Assembly (NCBI GenBank): GCA_946902875.1
Contig: OX336351.1
Coordinates: forward strand, 124,001-188,000
Direction: 5' to 3'
DNA length: 64,000 bases
Source: Nematopogon swammerdamellus
Taxonomy: Eukaryota > Arthropoda > Insecta > Lepidoptera > Adelidae
A program made the position numbers and the translations under genes. Positions 1 to 11,922 of this stretch are shown one piece after another. How positions within the stretch are numbered: position 1 is the first letter of the stretch; each line of letters begins with the position of its first letter. The notes under the pieces were generated by a model. That model saw only the letters and a list, made by a program, of their open reading frames with translations, made no database searches and had not been told where the DNA came from.

Positions 1-3000
1 ACGTAGCTGTCACGTAAACTCGGACTAGGCCCTCTGAATACGAATCCGTTGTCAAAATTTAAAAAAAGTGCCCACCATTTTGAACTGTTTAGTTACTGGA
101 CCGATTGCTTTCGGTCGATTCGATTGCATAGGTTATGCTGGCAGCCACTTTGTTTAATTAATTAGTTTTATTTTTAGTTTCAGTTTAATTCGGATTCAGA
201 GCCCACTCAGACAACCTGATATCGATTTTGAGAGCAATCGGTCCAGTAAGTAAAAAGTTCAAAATGGCGGCCACATTTTTTTAATTTTGACAACGGATTT
301 GTATTGAGAGCCCACACAGACACTCAGATTTCGATTTTGAGAGCAATCGGTCCAGTAACTAAAAAGTTCAAAATGGCGCCCACTTTTTTTATTTTGACAA
401 CGGATTTGTATTCAGAGCCCACACAGACACGCAGATTTCGATTTTGAAAGCAATCGGTTCAGTAACTAAAAAGTTCAAAATGGCGCCCACTTTTTTTATT
501 TTGACAACGGATTTGTATTGAGAGCCCACACAGACACGCAGATTTCGATTTTGAGAGCAATCGGTCCAGTAACTAAAAAGTTCAAAATGGCGCCCACTTT
601 TTTTATTTTGACAACGGATTTGTATTCAGAGCCCACACAGACACGCAGATTTCGATTTTGAAAGCAATCGGTTCAGTAACTAAAAAGTTCAAAATGGCGC
701 CCACTTTTTTTATTTTGACAACGGATTTGTATTGAGAGCCCACACAGACACTCAGATTTCGATTTTGAGAGCAATCGGTCCAGTAACTAAAAAGTTCAAA
801 ATGGCGCCCACTTTTTTTATTTTGACAACGGATTTGTATTCAGAGCCCACACAGACACGCAGATTTCGATTTTGAAAGCAATCGGTTCAGTAACTAAAAA
901 GTTCAAAATGGCGCCCACTTTTTTTATTTTGACAACGGATTTGTATTGAGAGCCCACACAGACACGCAGATTTCGATTTTGAAAGCAATCGGTTCAGTAA
1001 CTAAAAAGTTCAAAATGGCGCCCACTTTTTTTATTTTGACAACGGATTTGTATTCAGAGCCCACACAGACACGCAGATTTCGATTTTGAAAGCAATCGGT
1101 CCAGTAACTAAAAAGTTCAAAATGGCGCCCACTTTTTTTATTTTGACAACGGATTTGTATTCAGAGCCCACACAGACACGCAGATTTCGATTTTGAAAGC
1201 AATCGGTTCAGTAACTAAAAAGTTCAAAATGGCAGCCACTTTTTTTAAATTTTGACTCGATTCAGTACGAATCCGTTGTCAAAATTTAGAAAAAGTGGCC
1301 GCCATTTTGAACTTTTTAGTTATAAAAAGTTCACAATGGCGGCCACTTTTTCTAAATTCAGTATTCAGAGCCCACACAGTCACCCAGATATCGATTTTGA
1401 AAGCAATCGTTTCAGTAACTAAAAAGTTCAAAATGGCGACCACTTTTTTTAAAGACAACGGATTCGTATTCAGAGACCACACACTCACCCAGATATCGAT
1501 TTTGAAAGCAATCGTTTCAGTAACTAAAAAGTTCAAAATGGCGACCACTTTTTTTAAAGACAACGGATTCGTATTCAGAGACCACACACTCACCCAGATA
1601 TCGATTTTGAAAGCAATCGGTCCAGTAACTAAAAAGTTCAAAATGGCGCCCACTTTTTTTATTTTGACAACGGATTTGTATTCAGAGCCCACACAGACAC
1701 GCAGATTTCGATTTTGAAAGCAATCGGTCCAGTAACTAAAAAGTTCAAAATGGCGCCCACTTTTTTTATTTTGACAACGGATTTGTATTCAGAGCCCACA
1801 CAGACACGCAGATTTCGATTTAGAAAGCAATCGGTTCAGTAACTAAAAAGTTCAAAATGGCAGCCACTTTTTTTAAATTTTGACTAAAGATTCGTATTCA
1901 GAGCCCACACAGTCACCCAGATATCGATTTGAAAGCAATCGGTTCAGTACGAATCCGTTGTCAAAATTTAGAAAAAGTGGCCGCCATTTTGAACTTTTTA
2001 GTTATAAAAAGTTCACAATGGCGGCCACTTTTTCTAAATTCAGTATTCAGAGCCCACACAGTCACCCAGATATCGATTTTGAAAGCAATCGGTTCAGTAA
2101 CTAAAAAGTTCAAAATGGCGGCCACTTTTTTTTATTTTGGCTAAAAATTCGTATTCAGAGCCCACACAGTCACCCAGATATCGATTTGAAAGCAATCGGT
2201 TCGGTACGAATCCGTTGCCAAAATTTAGAAAAAGTGGCCGCCATTTTGAAATTTTTAGTTATAAAAAGTTCAAAATGGCGGCCACTTTTTTTTTATTTTG
2301 ACAACGGATTCGTATTCAGAGCCCACACAGTCACCCAGATATCGATTTTGAAAGCAATCGGTTCAGTAACTAAAAAGTTCAAAATGGCGGCCACTTTTTT
2401 TTATTTTGGCTAAAAATTCGTATTCAGAGCCCACACAGTCACCCAGATATCGATTTGAAAGCAATCGGTTCGGTACGAATCCGTTGCCAAAATTTAGAAA
2501 AAGTGGCCGCCATTTTGAAATTTTTAGTTATAAAAAGTTCAAAATGGCGGCCACTTTTTTTTATTTTGACAACGGATTCGTATTCAGAGCCCACACAGTC
2601 ACCCAGATATCGATTTTGAAAGCAATCGGTTCAGTAACTAAAAAGTTCAAAATGGCGGCCATTTTTTTTTATTTTGACAACCGATTCGTATTTAGGGCCC
2701 ACACAGACACCCAGATATCGATTTTGAGAGCAATTGGTCCAATAACTAAAAATTTCAAAATGGCGGCCACTTTTTTTTAATGTTGGCAACGGATTCGTAT
2801 TCAGAGCTCACACAGACACCCAGATATCGATTTTGAGAGCAATCGGTCCAGTTACTAAAAAGTTCAAAATGGCCGCCACTTTTTTTTTATTTTGACAACG
2901 GATTCGTATTCAGAGCCCACACAGACACGCAGATATCGATTTTGAGAGCAATCGGTCCAGTAACTAAAAAGTTCAAAATGGCGGCCACTTTTTTTAAATG

Positions 3001-3310
3001 TTGACAACGGATTCGTATTCAGAGCCCACACAGACACGCAGATATCGATTTTGAAAGCAATCCGACCAGTTACAAAACAGTTCAAAATGGCGGCCACTTT
3101 TTTTATTTTGAGAACGGATTCGTATTCAGAGCCCACACAGACACCCAGATATCGATTTTGAGAGCAATCGGTTTAGTAACTAAAAAGTTCAAAATGGCGG
3201 CCACGTTTTTATTTTGACATCGGATTCGTATTCAGAGCCCACTCAGATACCCAGATGTCGATTTTGAGAGCAATCGGTCCAGTAACTAAAAAGTTCAAAA
3301 TGGCGGCCCA
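1..3310. repeat. Tandem satellite, unit about 107-118 bp, with ATGGCG motifs
   Basis: Roughly 27 head-to-tail units share the blocks ACAACGGATT, CAGAGCCCACACAG, TCGATTTTGA, GCAATCGGT, AACTAAAAAGTTCAAAATGG and then a T-rich stretch. Spacing between consecutive CAAAATGGCG motifs is 106-108 bp between 300 and 1,250 and longer (about 118 bp) after 2,300. From about 300 to 1,000 two variants alternate (ATTGAGAG/GGTCCAG and ATTCAGAG/GGTTCAG), a dimeric higher-order unit. Short inverted units occur near 1-110, 1265-1320, 1950-2010, 2200-2260 and 2470-2530. Open frames here are repeat by-products, not genes. Confidence 0.95.
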
Positions 3311-3334
3311 TTTTTTATATTATGTTACATCAAT

Positions 3335-4105
3335 CGCGAAATTAAATAAAACACTATGAATATTATTTTCGTACCCACTTACTTACTTACCCAGCCAGGA
3401 ACGAAAATAATATTCGTTGTATTTTCATTTCGCTGCCAGGAACGAAATTAAAATAATTCACATTTTAATTTCGCTCCCAGGATTGAAATTAAAATACAAC
3501 ATGATTTAGATTTCGTCTCTAAGAGCGAAATAAAAATCACGATTTTAATTTCGTTTCCAAGATCGAAATTAAAATCATGTTATTTTAATTTCGTCTTCAG
3601 GAGCGAAATTAAAAACATTCACATTTTAATTTCGTCTCCAAGAGCGAAATTAAAATCACGATTTTAATTTCGTCTCCAAGATCGAAATTAAAATCCTGTT
3701 GCATTTTAATTTCGTCTCCAGGAGCGAAATTAAAATAATTCACATTTTAATTTCGCTCCCAGGATTGAAATTAAAATACAACATGATTTTAATCTCGTCT
3801 CCAAGAGCGAAATAAAAATCACGATTTTAATTTCGTTTCCAAGATCGAAATTAAAATCATGTTATTTTAATATCGTCTCCAGGAGCGAAATTAAAATCAT
3901 TCACATTTTAATTTCGTCTCCAAGAGCGACATTAAAATCACGATTTTAATTTCGTCTCTAAGAGCGAAATTAAAATCACGATTTTAATTTCGTCTCCAAG
4001 ATCGAAATTAAAATCATGTTGCATTTTAATTTCGTCTCCAGGAGCGAAATTAAAATCATTCACATTTTAATTTCGCTCCTGGAGACGAAATTAAATGTTC
4101 AATTT
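3335..4105. repeat. Array of short palindromic units (TTTCGCTCC / GGAGCGAAA)
   Basis: About 18 units, each itself an inverted repeat of the form ATTTTAATTTCG, a short loop such as TCTCCAAGAG, then CGAAATTAAAAT, joined by linkers CACG, CATGTTG or CATTCAC. Every unit can fold into a stem of about 14-16 bp. The array stops sharply where the GC-rich exon region starts. No coding potential. Confidence 0.9.
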
Positions 4106-4145
4106 AATTTAGTTTCTGATGCCATCCCTGGCGGTGGGTACCTAC

Positions 4146-4281
4146 CTGTGTCGGCGGCGGCGGCGGCGGGGAAGGCGGGCGCGGGGGTGGAGGGCGCGAG
4201 GGTGGCGGGGGTGGCGGGGACGGCGGGCGCGGGCGGCGTCGCGTCCGGCAGCAGCGCCGCCAGGTCCTCGTCGTGGATCAC
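4146..4281 (-). CDS. Coding exon (third or fourth) of an unidentified minus-strand host gene
   Basis: A 136-bp GC-rich stretch bounded on the minus strand by an acceptor (TGCGTGCAG) and a strong donor (CAG|GTAGGT). It reads VIHDEDLAALLPDATPP followed by a Pro/Ala/Thr-rich and poly-Ala tail. The entry phase is 0 and the exit phase 1; the entry phase matches the phase-0 donor of the exon at 13790-13972. High GC at third positions contrasts with AT-rich repeats on both sides. The encoded segment is low complexity, probably disordered; I do not recognise the family. Downstream exons would lie left of this window. Confidence 0.6.
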
Positions 4282-4491
4282 CTGCACGCACACACCCTTG
4301 TTGTTCAGGGGGGTCTTGCGGGGACCCAGTCGTATAACAAAATGGAATTATGGGGACCCGGACAAAGTACCATCTATACGTTGCCCTGGATAGGTTTGAA
4401 AAAAAAAGAAAAGGTTCCATCTGACCAGAATCTCTCTATGTTGTCTATAACAAAAGTTACAACCTATTTTGTATCATATGACAAAACCGGT

Positions 4492-5125
4492 TTTATGGGG
4501 ACATGAACACACACTTGAGAAAAACGAGCATTATGGGGACATGAACACACACTTGAGAAAAGGGATCATTACGGGGACATAAACACACGCTTGAGAAAAG
4601 GAAGCATTACGGGGACATGACCACACACTTGATAAAAGCGACCATTATGGGGACATGAACACACACGTGAGAAAAGGGATCACTACGGGGACATAAACAC
4701 ACGGTTGAGAAAAGGAAGCATTATGGGGACATGACCACACACTTGATAAAAGCAAGCATTATGGGGACGGACATGATCACACACTTGAGAAAAGGGTTCA
4801 TTACGGGGACATAAACACACACTTGAAAAAGGGAATTACGAGTACATGAACACACATTTGAGTAAAGAGAGCATTACGAGGACATGAACACATATTTGAG
4901 AAAGACCTTATGGGAACTTTATGCGAGAAAAGGAAGCATTATGGGGACATGACCACACACTTGATAAAAGCAAGCATTATGGGGTCGGACATGATCACAC
5001 ACTTGAGAAAAGGGTTCATTACGGAGACATAAACACACAATTGAGAAAAGGGAATTACGAGGACACACTTGAGTAAATAGAGCATTACGAGGTGACACAT
5101 ATTTGAGAAAAACTTTACGGGAACT
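4492..5125. repeat. Minisatellite, about 38-bp unit (GGGGACATGAACACACACTT)
   Basis: About 16 diverged units of the form CATTATGGGGACATGAACAC, ACACTTGAGAAAAG. Some units are shortened, and a block near 4690-4800 recurs near 4925-5010, so blocks of several units were duplicated. The segment 4282-4491 to its left is intron-like and shows nothing I can name. Confidence 0.85.
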
Positions 5126-5284
5126 TTATGCGATTACACTTCATAACAAAAAATTCAAATTTCACCGAGTACCGCGCCAACGTCAAATAGGTGCGAGTAA
5201 AACATGTCATTTGATGCCATGTCAAAACGTGGTTTAAAAGGATCAAACAAAACACCGTGCATACTGGGCATTATGGAGAAACGG

Positions 5285-5660
5285 GCGTTCAGGAAGAGGA
5301 CTAAAATTTTTGAACAATGTAAGTAACTAAGGGCGAGGCCGAAGGCCGAACTGTATTCTGGAAGACGATAAACATTCTCGAAGACAGTAAGTAACTATAG
5401 GCGAGACCGAAGACCGAGCTGCGTTCAGGAAGAGGATAAATCTTTTCGAAGAATGTAAGTAACAAAGGGCGAGGAAGAAGGCCGAGCTGTATTCTGGAAG
5501 ACGATATACCTTCTTGAAGACAGTAAGCAACTGAGGGCGAGGCCGAAGGCCGAGCTGCGTTCAGGAAGACTATAAACCTTCTCGAAGAAATTAAGTACAA
5601 AGGGCGAGGCCGAAGGCCGAGCTGCGTTCAAGAAGACCATCTCTAATAAAGTAAGTAATT
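5285..5660. repeat. Minisatellite, about 68-bp unit (GGCCGAAGGCCGAGCTG)
   Basis: Five units with the core GGGCGAGGCCGAAGGCCGAG, then CTGCGTTCAGGAAGA and a GTAAGTAAC linker. The same unit family occurs at 52140-52680, 53270-53520 and 59580-60590, where it lies beside Helitron-like ends, so this array probably came from the same element. The core contains a short palindrome (GGCCGAAGGCC). Confidence 0.85.
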
Positions 5661-5689
5661 AAGTAAGTACTTGATTAAAACCCTGACGC

Positions 5690-7223
5690 ACGTCATTATT
5701 TCTTTATGATGAGTAGCTATAATTAAGATTTTCAAGTTCCTACCTTTAAAAAAACCGATACTTCCATACAAACTTTAACCCCCCATTTCTTCTTTTTAAA
5801 ATATGAAAATCTAAAAACCATGAAACACGTCATTATTTATTTATGATGAGTAGCTATAATTATGATTTTCAAGTTTCCACCTTTTAAAAAACCGATACTG
5901 CCATACAATTTTTCACCCCCCATTTCCCTCCCTTACACTGTGAAAATCCAAAAACCCTGAAACACGTCTTTATTTATTAATGATGAGTAGCTATAATTAT
6001 AATTTTCAAGTTTCTACCTTTAAAAAAACCAATACTCCCATACAGACTTTAACCCCCCATTTCCCCACTTTAAAATGTGAAAATATGAAAACCCTGAAAC
6101 ACGTAATTATTTATTTATGATGAGTAGGTATAATTATAATTTTCAAGTTCCTACCTTTAAAAAAAACCAATACTCCTATACAAACTTACGCCCCCCATTT
6201 TACTTTAACTACGCGCCCTTTAACTGTGAAAAATCAAAAACCCTGAAACACTTCATTATTTATTTATGTCGAGTAGCTATAATTATAATTTACAAGTTTC
6301 TACCTTTAAAAAAACCGACACTCCCATACAAACTTTTAACTCCCATTTCTCCCCTTTAAAATATGAAAATCTAAAAACCCTGAAACACGTCCTTATTGAT
6401 TTATGATAAGTAGCTATAATTGTGATTTTCAAGTTCTTACCTTTAAAAAAACCGATACTCCCATACAAATATACGCCCCCCATTTCCCTTCCTTTAACAG
6501 TGAAAATTTAAAAACCCTGAAACTCATCATTATTTATTTATGATCAGTAGCCATAATTATGATTTTCAAGTTCCTACTTTAAAAAAAACCGATACTCCCA
6601 TACAAAATTTTACCCCCCATTTCCCTCTCTCAAACTGTGAAAATCCGAAAACCCTGAAACACGTCATTATTTATTTATGATGAGTAGCTATAATTTTTTT
6701 TTTCACACCATTATTAGTTTATTTTATGTATGTCCCTAGTTATTTTCATGAATTAAATAAATTACGATAAAAGTGAAAAAATTCTCGCTGCCTGTCAATA
6801 ATTGCAATATTTTTGAGGTTATATTTAGTTTGAGATAGTCGATCTAAAGAAGAGGGTACCTACCCGACCTAGAATAATTTTGAATTTCGAGTATATTAAC
6901 TGTGTACCTACAATTTTTTTTTTAACTTGCGGTACCTATTTATTTTATAACTGAGATTTCAAAGTTCCCACCTTTAAAAAAAAAACGATACTCGCATACA
7001 AACTTTCACCCCCCATTTCCCTCCCTCAAACTGTGAAAAACCAATAACCCTGAAACACGTCATTACTTATTTATGATGAGTAGCTATAGTTATGATTTTC
7101 AAGTTCCTACCTTTACTAAACCGACACTCCCATACAAACTTTAACGCCCCATTTTTCCCCTTTAAAATATGAAAATCTAAAAATCCTGAAACACGTCATT
7201 ATTTATTTATGATGAGTAGCTAT
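5690..7223. repeat. 137-bp satellite, left block
   Basis: About 11 units with blocks GATGAGTAGCTATAATTAT, GATTTTCAAGTTCCTACC, AAACCGATACTCCCATAC, CACCCCCCATTTCCCTCCC and CCTGAAACACGTCATTATTT. Spacing between GATGAG motifs is 137 bp. A non-satellite AT-rich patch lies near 6695-6950. The family returns at 8996-10490, 12095-12172, 54045-54235 and 63575-63760; the last copy abuts Helitron helicase sequence. Confidence 0.92.
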
Positions 7224-8001
7224 ATTGTATTGTATTGTATTGTATTGTTTATTGATCATTCATATGGCAGTTAGACTGCTCTCGAACTTGTCACAATTTG
7301 TTCTATCCGGTTCGATTACACCCACGAAGAAGAACCGACAAGAAACTTCGCAGGGTATTTTTTAAACATATTTTTACAAGAATTTTGTGACTAGCCACAT
7401 AATAACACCGCCCATGGTCTATCTAAAACACAGCTTGAGAGAAAGATTAACAATTTTGCTGAGAGTTCTGACTACAAAGACTTATTAATTAAGTGAATCA
7501 GGTGTAAAGAGCCTTTGTCAAACTTTGATACGTAATTTGTATCAACATAACTATGTTAGTATATTAAACTACAATGTAGTATAATTGTATTGTCAAAAAT
7601 AAAAAATAAAAATATATGAATATTTAAGATACTTGAAGTATCAAGTTGTCAATGGGTTAATAAAGTTGAGGTACTAATGGTACTAGTCAAGAGTTAATAT
7701 TGTTTGTAAAAAATACAATTGTCAAAAACCAAAAAAATATTAATATATATGTTTATATATAATAAAATATTATCAAACTTGAAGTATCAAGTTGTCAATA
7801 TGGGTTAATATAATTATTGAGGTACAAATGGTACCTAGTCAAGTATTAACTAATTATGCAGTCAGAAACTCAAGATTTGATTTTATCAGCTAAGGCCTCC
7901 TTTACACTGTAGTAGGCTTTCTTTGCAAGGGTAGATTTTAAGTGTTTCTTAAACAAAGGATCATTAAGATTTTTTACCTCTTCGGGTATTTTATTATATA
8001 A

Positions 8002-8161
8002 TTTTTATGTAAAACACATATTTTATTTTAATAATAATAAAAAAGCACATTTATTAATGAAATATTTCGCCCCGATGTCGGTGGCGACATCGGGGCGAAA
8101 TATTTCATTAATAAATGTGCTTTTTTATTATTATTAATAAAATATGTGTTTTACATAAAAA
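8002..8161. repeat. 160-bp near-perfect palindrome
   Basis: Two arms of 77-79 bp (TTTTTATGTAAAACACAT ... CGCCCCGATGTCG and its reverse complement) are separated by about 4 bp (GTGG). The only visible difference between arms is a 2-bp length change in the TTTTATT(TT)AATAAT tract. It sits just past the stop codon of the LINE remnant. It could be a fold-back element or a snap-back product of replication. Confidence 0.93.
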
Positions 8162-8179
8162 TAAAGCAACAAAAAGTTG

Positions 8180-8994
8180 TTAGTATTTAATTAAAAAATA
8201 TATATATTTATAAAGTGAAAGTTTATTATATAATCTAATACTATTACAAACAAAACTTTCAGACATTTTAGATGATCTGTGCTTTGTAATTTGAATATTA
8301 TTTTTACTCCTAGTGTCATGCTGGTGAATATCGGAATGAAGAGTAGCGTTCTGCATATACTTCCTAGCATAGCAGATATTTTGATAAATATAAACACTGG
8401 GTAATGTCATGATTCCTACTTTATGAAATACATTTCTACAAGAGTCCCTGGCTTTCATACTGAGTACACAACGCAATGCTCTTTTTTGAAGAACAAATAT
8501 TCTGCTAGATTCCGCTGCATTTCCCCAAAATAATAGTCCGTAAGACATAAGACTATCGAAGTAAGCATAATAGACAGTTTTAGCAGCTTGCATACCACAT
8601 AGTTCTTTGATTTTTTTAATGGCATAACAAGCTGCACTTAGCTTACCAGCAAGCGCATCTATGTGAGGTTTCCAAGTTAAGGTGCGGTCAAATATTACAC
8701 CTAAAAAGGTTATTTCTTTGGAAATGTTCAATGTGAGTTCTTCTGCAGTTTTGGCAATTTCTTGGTTGACAATACGTCTGTGAGTTCCAAGTGCAAAGTG
8801 CATAACATTTGTTTTATTTACATTGAGCAAAAGGTTATTAGAGTCAAACCACATCTTTAATGATTGCATTACATCTATAAAGGACTCACGTAATTCAGTA
8901 ACGTTTTTGTTTTTCAAAACTAATGATATATCGTCGGCAAACATTATTAGCTCAATATCGTCTTTAATGCAAGTAGATATATCATTAACATAAA
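8180..8994 (-). pseudogene. Reverse transcriptase, C-terminal part (Jockey-like LINE)
   Basis: The open frame on the minus strand starts in satellite DNA at 9085, but recognisable protein begins near 8994 with IIYVNDISTCI. It contains the RT catalytic motif MFADDISLV (about 8935), the thumb region FLGVIFDRTLTWKPHI and a C-terminal LPSVYIYQNICYARKY block, ending at a stop at 8180. Only the palm C-terminus and thumb remain; fingers and endonuclease are missing. The frame is open for about 270 codons, so the insertion is fairly young. Not functional alone. Confidence 0.85.
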
Positions 8995-8995
8995 T

Positions 8996-10490
8996 TATGA
9001 TTTTCAAGTTCCTACCTTTACAAAAACCGATACTCCCATACAAACTTTCACCCCCCTTTCCCTCCCTCAAACTGTGAAAATCCAAAAACCCTGAAACACG
9101 TCATTATTTATTAATTTTGAGTAGCTACAATTAAGATTTTCAAGTTTCTATCTCTAAAAAACCGACTTTGCCGTACAAACTTTAACGTCCCATTTCTCCC
9201 CATTAAAATATGAAAATCTAAAAACCCTGAAACACGTCATTATTTATTTATGATGAGTAGGTAGCTATAATTATGATTTTCAAGTTCCTACCTTTACAAA
9301 AACCGATACTCCCATACAAACTTCCACCCCCCATTTCCCTCCCTCAAACTGTGAAAATCCAAAAACCCTGAAACACGTCATTATTTATTAATTTTGAGTA
9401 GCTACAATTATGATTTTCAAGTTTCTATCTCTAAAAAAACCGACTTTGCCATACAAACTTTAACCTCCCATTTCTCCCCTTTAAATATGAAAATCTAAAA
9501 ACCCTGAAACACGTCATTATTTATTTATGATGAGTAGCTATAATTGTGATTTTCAAGTTCCTATCTTTAAAAAAAACCGATACTCCCATACAAACTTTCA
9601 AACCCCATTTCCCTCCCTTAAACTGTGAAAACCCAAAAACCCTGAAACACGTCATTATTTATTTATGATGAGTAGCTATAATTGTGATTTTCAAGTTCCT
9701 GTCTTTAATAAAACCGATACTCCCTTACAAATTTTCACCCCCCATTTCCCTCCCTTTAACAGTGAAAATCCAAAAACCCTGAAACACGTCATTATTTATT
9801 TATTATGAGCAGCTATAACTATGATTTTCAAGTTCCTACCTTTACAAAAACCGATACTCCCATACAAACTTCCACCCCCCATTTCCCTCCCTCAAACTGT
9901 GAAAATCCAAAAACCCTGAAACACGTCATTATTTATTAATTTAGAGTAGCTACAATTATGATTTTCAAGTTTCTATCTCTAAAAAAACCGACTTTGCCAT
10001 ACAAACTTTAACCTCCCATTTCTCCCCTTTAAATATGAAAATCTAAAAACCCTGAAACACGTCATTATTTATTTATGATGAGTAGCTATAATTGTGATTT
10101 TCAAGTTCCTATCTTTAAAAAAACCGATAGTCCCATACAAACTTTTACCCCCCATTTCCCTCCCTTAAACTGTGAAAATCCAAAAACCCTGAAACACGTC
10201 AATATTTATTTAAGATGAGTAGCTATAATTGTGATTTCAAGTTCCTACCTTTAAAAAAATGGATACTCCCATACAAATTTTCACCCCCCATTTCTCTCCC
10301 TTAAACTGTGAAAATCCAAAAACCCTGAAACACGTCCTTATTTATTTATGATATGATGAGTAGCTATAATTATAATTTTCAAGTTCCTACCTTTAAAAAA
10401 AACCGAACTCCCATACAAACTTTCACCCCCATTTCCCTCCCTCAAACTGTGTAAATCCAAAAACCCTGAAACACGCCATTATTTATTTAT
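8996..10490. repeat. 137-bp satellite, middle block
   Basis: About 11 further units of the satellite at 5690-7223, in the same orientation, resuming directly after the LINE insertion. Adjacent pairs such as 9250-9530 and 9790-10080 are more alike than neighbours (shared ACTTTGCCATACAAAC variants), which suggests duplication of a block of four units. The array is interrupted again at 10491 by the retrotransposon ORF. Confidence 0.9.
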
Positions 10491-10491
10491 T

Positions 10492-11922
10492 ATGATCACC
10501 AGCAGAGGAAAGGAGCATCCTACTGATGATATTGTCCAACTTTTCGAAGAGAGCCTCCGCCAAACTGACAATCTTCCCCTCCTGGGAACACAAAAGGCAT
10601 GGATTTACGATAACTACCTGACATCAAAACTTTCATGGCCATTTCTCGTCTACGACTTCACAAAGCAAAACCTGACTAAATTAGACTCGTATGTGACCAG
10701 ATTCCTGAAATCATGGTTTGGACTGGCTCACCCGGCTGACTCGTCAACGCTATACAGATCTCACAATAACTTTGGACTGAACATTAAGAAACCGTCGATA
10801 TTTTATCAAAAGGCGAGAATAGCCAAACGATGTATACTCAAAGACTCCAATGATAGCGCTATTCAAGCCTTACCCAACACATCACTATCAGATGAACTGG
10901 AATCGAGACTCGACTTCTACAAATCATTCCAAGTTGGTACACGCACCAATAGATCTGGATTGGGCATAGAAACAGCAAAGTCTGATAAAGAAATACTGAA
11001 AGGTTTTGCTCAGGAGGACATGGAACAAGGCTTCAAACTTCACGCCTTAAACCTAGAAATGCAGAATGATTGGCTAACAGTGGGTGACTTCTGCATCCCT
11101 CCTGCATTGAAGTGGAAATCCATAATATACAACTGGTCCCCTGAGCTGCTTAAGTTCTACTTAAATGCATTCCAGCTTACTCTCCCCGACCCGAGTAACC
11201 TAGTTAGATGGGGGAAATCTACAAATAAACTATGCCCGTCATGTAAGGAGTTCGTAGGCACGGCCAAACATTTGTTATGCGGATGCAAAATACTACTTGA
11301 GCGAGGCCAGTATTCCTACCGTCATGATAAAGTCCTCCAAATCATCAGAGAGGCCATCAACCTGTCAATTGCACGGACCAGGAAAGGGCAAACCAGTAGC
11401 GGCTTCCAGAAGGTCAACTTTGTGAAACCTGGAGCCAATAAGCTGCCCAAAGATAGGACTAAACCTTCTTCAATTTTGGGAGCAGCAAAGGATTGGGAAT
11501 TGTTGATGGACACACATGAGAAGCATTACCAAATGCCTTCGGAAATCTGTACCACAGCATTAAGACCGGATATACTCATATTCTCAAAAGCGACAAAGCA
11601 TGTAGTACTTGTTGAACTTACAGTTCCATGGGAAAGTAACATACCGAAGGACCACAACATCAAACTTAACAAGTACTGCAACTTAGTAGACCGGATTGTG
11701 AGAAACGGATTCAAGACTGATCTCTTCGCTGTGGAAGTCGGAGCAAGGGGACTACCAGCGAAGTCGCTCTACAGTCTCTTCAAGAATCTAGGGCTCCCAA
11801 GATCGACGCTAAGCTCATATATGGAGAGAGCTTCGAAAACGTCACTGGAAGCATCCTACAGAATATGGATAGGTAGAGAGAGGGAAGTCGAGAGCGGGAC
11901 TGGTGGTTTCCCCGCGTCCTAG
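10492..11922 (+). CDS. R2-like LINE ORF, C-terminal part with restriction-like endonuclease
   Basis: An uninterrupted 476-codon frame encoding the C-terminal portion of a non-LTR retrotransposon polyprotein. Residues about 247-267 form a zinc-knuckle pattern (CPSC, then H, then GC). Residues about 356-380 hold RPDILIF followed by VELTVPWE, the spaced acidic motif expected of the PD-(D/E)XK nuclease found downstream of RT in R2/R4-type elements. The RT catalytic core is not present, so the copy is 5'-truncated; the ATG is simply the first Met in the open frame. It lies within the 137-bp satellite. The first ~100 residues resemble the RT thumb region. Clade assignment is an inference; it could be another nuclease-bearing clade. 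Confidence 0.82.
   Translation: MITSRGKEHPTDDIVQLFEESLRQTDNLPLLGTQKAWIYDNYLTSKLSWPFLVYDFTKQNLTKLDSYVTRFLKSWFGLAHPADSSTLYRSHNNFGLNIKKPSIFYQKARIAKRCILKDSNDSAIQALPNTSLSDELESRLDFYKSFQVGTRTNRSGLGIETAKSDKEILKGFAQEDMEQGFKLHALNLEMQNDWLTVGDFCIPPALKWKSIIYNWSPELLKFYLNAFQLTLPDPSNLVRWGKSTNKLCPSCKEFVGTAKHLLCGCKILLERGQYSYRHDKVLQIIREAINLSIARTRKGQTSSGFQKVNFVKPGANKLPKDRTKPSSILGAAKDWELLMDTHEKHYQMPSEICTTALRPDILIFSKATKHVVLVELTVPWESNIPKDHNIKLNKYCNLVDRIVRNGFKTDLFAVEVGARGLPAKSLYSLFKNLGLPRSTLSSYMERASKTSLEASYRIWIGREREVESGTGGFPAS

Larger units (their letters stand above)
7224..8994 (-). mobile_element. 5'-truncated LINE (Jockey-like) inserted in the 137-bp satellite
   Basis: On the minus strand this is a retrotransposon 3' end: reverse-transcriptase coding sequence (to about 8180), an AT-rich 3' UTR and a terminal run of ATTGT/ACAAT pentamers at 7224-7250, a tail type seen in insect LINEs. 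The satellite unit is interrupted after AGCTATA on the left and resumes with ATTATGATTTTCAAG on the right. A second copy of its 3' UTR sits at 54591-54684 and 58949-59205. A long palindrome (8002-8161) lies in the UTR. Confidence 0.8.

Noticed and set aside
1279..2780. Several 70-140-codon frames in the first satellite
   Set aside because: They repeat the satellite unit on both strands, have no domain and shift between frames.
4016..4393. Plus-strand frame across the 4.1-4.3 kb island
   Set aside because: Starts in the palindromic array and lacks splice signals; shadow of the minus-strand exon.
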